Positions 63,330-64,000 of a stretch of DNA of 64,000 bases are shown in pieces. Numbering within the stretch: the stretch's first letter is position 1; every line of letters starts with the position of its first letter. The notes beneath the pieces are model-generated. The model made no database searches. It saw only the letters and a list, made by a program, of their open reading frames with translations, and was not told the origin of the DNA. Location of the stretch: contig NZ_CAKUOF010000001.1 of assembly GCF_934668725.1 (NCBI RefSeq), positions 248,001 through 312,000 of the forward strand, given 5' to 3'. The stretch is from an uncultured Dysgonomonas sp. GTDB taxonomy: Bacteria; Bacteroidota; Bacteroidia; Bacteroidales; Dysgonomonadaceae. A program made the translations under genes and the position numbers.

Positions 63330-64000
63330 ATGAGTTCAACAACTTCTACAGAGAAAAAAAATTATGCGTTGCCTATTGCAATGATGATTGCTCTTTTTGC
63401 AATGATCTCTTTTGTAACAGGGCTTCCTAACCCAATGGGTGTCATCGTAAAAGATCAGTTTGGAGCATCCAACTTCATGTCTCAGCTTGGTAATGCTGCA
63501 AACTTTATTGCATATCTTTTCATGGGGATTCCGGCAGGTTTGCTATTACAAAAAATCGGTTATAAAAAAACAGCATTACTGGCAATTATTGTTGGTTTCA
63601 CAGGAGTTGGGATACAATACCTTTCAGGAGTAGCAGGTAGTTTTGCAGTGTATTTAATTGGAGCTTTTATTTCCGGTTTTTCAATGTGTATGCTAAATAC
63701 AGTAGTAAATCCAATGTTGAACACACTTGGGGGTGGAGGTAAAAAAGGAAATCAATTAATCCAAATTGGAGGAACATTCAATTCTTTGAGTGCTACAATT
63801 GTACCTGTACTGGTAGGATATCTTATCGGAAATGCAGTTAGCCCATCTATTAAAGATGCTAACCCTGCTTTATTCATCGCTATGGGTATTTTTGCTATTG
63901 TATTTGTTGTTTTATTTTTAATGGATATTCCAGAGCCTCACTTGGTTAGTAAAGGTGAGAAGAAAGTAAAAGAAAAATACAGTGCATTATCATTCCGCCA
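63330..64000 (+). CDS. gluP: Glucose/galactose MFS transporter GluP (3' end beyond the window)
   Basis: The frame starts at ATG 63330 and is open to the window end (223 codons). MFS transporter of the FucP/GluP type with six helices visible, e.g. LPIAMMIALFAMISFVTGLP, FMSQLGNAANFIAYLFMGIP, the A-like motif GLLLQKIGYKKTALLA, and FISGFSMCMLNTVVNPMLN with the conserved NP. It imports glucose or galactose, probably by H+ or Na+ symport. It follows galM with a 33-base gap. Confidence 0.92.
   Translation, partial: MSSTTSTEKKNYALPIAMMIALFAMISFVTGLPNPMGVIVKDQFGASNFMSQLGNAANFIAYLFMGIPAGLLLQKIGYKKTALLAIIVGFTGVGIQYLSGVAGSFAVYLIGAFISGFSMCMLNTVVNPMLNTLGGGGKKGNQLIQIGGTFNSLSATIVPVLVGYLIGNAVSPSIKDANPALFIAMGIFAIVFVVLFLMDIPEPHLVSKGEKKVKEKYSALSFR

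Overview
The window looks like chromosomal DNA of a Bacteroidales bacterium. I infer something near Dysgonomonas or Parabacteroides; the genus is a guess from protein character. Grounds: low G+C; repeated use of the Bacteroidetes promoter pattern (TTTG, 18-20 nt, TAnnTTTG) with almost no purine-rich ribosome sites; lineage-style proteins (long NusB, two-subunit methylmalonyl-CoA mutase, PPi-dependent phosphofructokinase, FimB/Mfa2 fimbrial proteins, DUF3316, DUF4296, 209-residue LspA, BACON domains); and a galM-gluP pair as in Bacteroides.

Layout. 1-6.6 kb: a same-strand run of nusB, yajC, a YbbR-like protein, coaE and a beta-carbonic anhydrase, then a zinc-type binding lipoprotein with its ATPase and an M48 peptidase lipoprotein. 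6.9-12.5 kb: PPi-phosphofructokinase, a calcineurin-phosphoesterase/PQQ-propeller fusion, dprA, tRNA-Gly(GCC) and tRNA-Leu(GAG). 12.5-17.3 kb: two small membrane proteins, lipA-lipB, a second (lipoprotein) beta-carbonic anhydrase, a tiny Lys-rich exported protein and Hsp20. 17.4-24.2 kb (minus): a fimbrial/surface-adhesin operon that is decaying: fimbrillin without a start, FimB/Mfa2 anchor, fimbrillin-BACON lipoprotein, an adhesin cut by one in-frame TAA, then wrecked thioredoxin-like and C11 (clostripain) protease genes. 24.6-30.6 kb: HAD phosphatase, kdsA-maf-cinA, a lipoprotein, glutathione peroxidase, OmpA-family protein. 31-35 kb (minus): mutB and mutA behind a structured leader. 35.4-47 kb: GT2 glycosyltransferase, a large ParC/GyrA-type subunit, DUF3316, a polytopic membrane protein, ABM and Nim-like flavoproteins, a CBS/CorC transporter, tgt, an LptF/LptG permease. 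47-52.4 kb (minus): DUF4296-lspA and ileS-dksA-like. 52.6-64 kb: Wzi-like protein, rfbB, an unknown acidic membrane protein, murB, murA, Fe-alcohol dehydrogenase, a nucleotidyltransferase-GHMP kinase fusion, a TPR protein (minus), galM and a truncated gluP.

Themes. Much of the window serves the envelope: KDO (kdsA), peptidoglycan precursors (murA, murB), dTDP-sugars (rfbB), LPS export (LptF/G), lipoprotein maturation (lspA) and capsule (wzi). Central metabolism shows PPi-linked glycolysis and the B12-dependent succinate/propionate route. Several housekeeping enzymes carry altered active-site residues that suggest function or drug response: IleRS with GIHH, MurA with Asp for the catalytic Cys, Tgt without its three zinc cysteines, and a DksA-like protein with a degenerate zinc finger. 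I found no CRISPR array, prophage or intact insertion sequence. The least explained items are the NTase-GHMP kinase fusion, the fimbrial locus with multiple lesions, and the mutA leader RNA.
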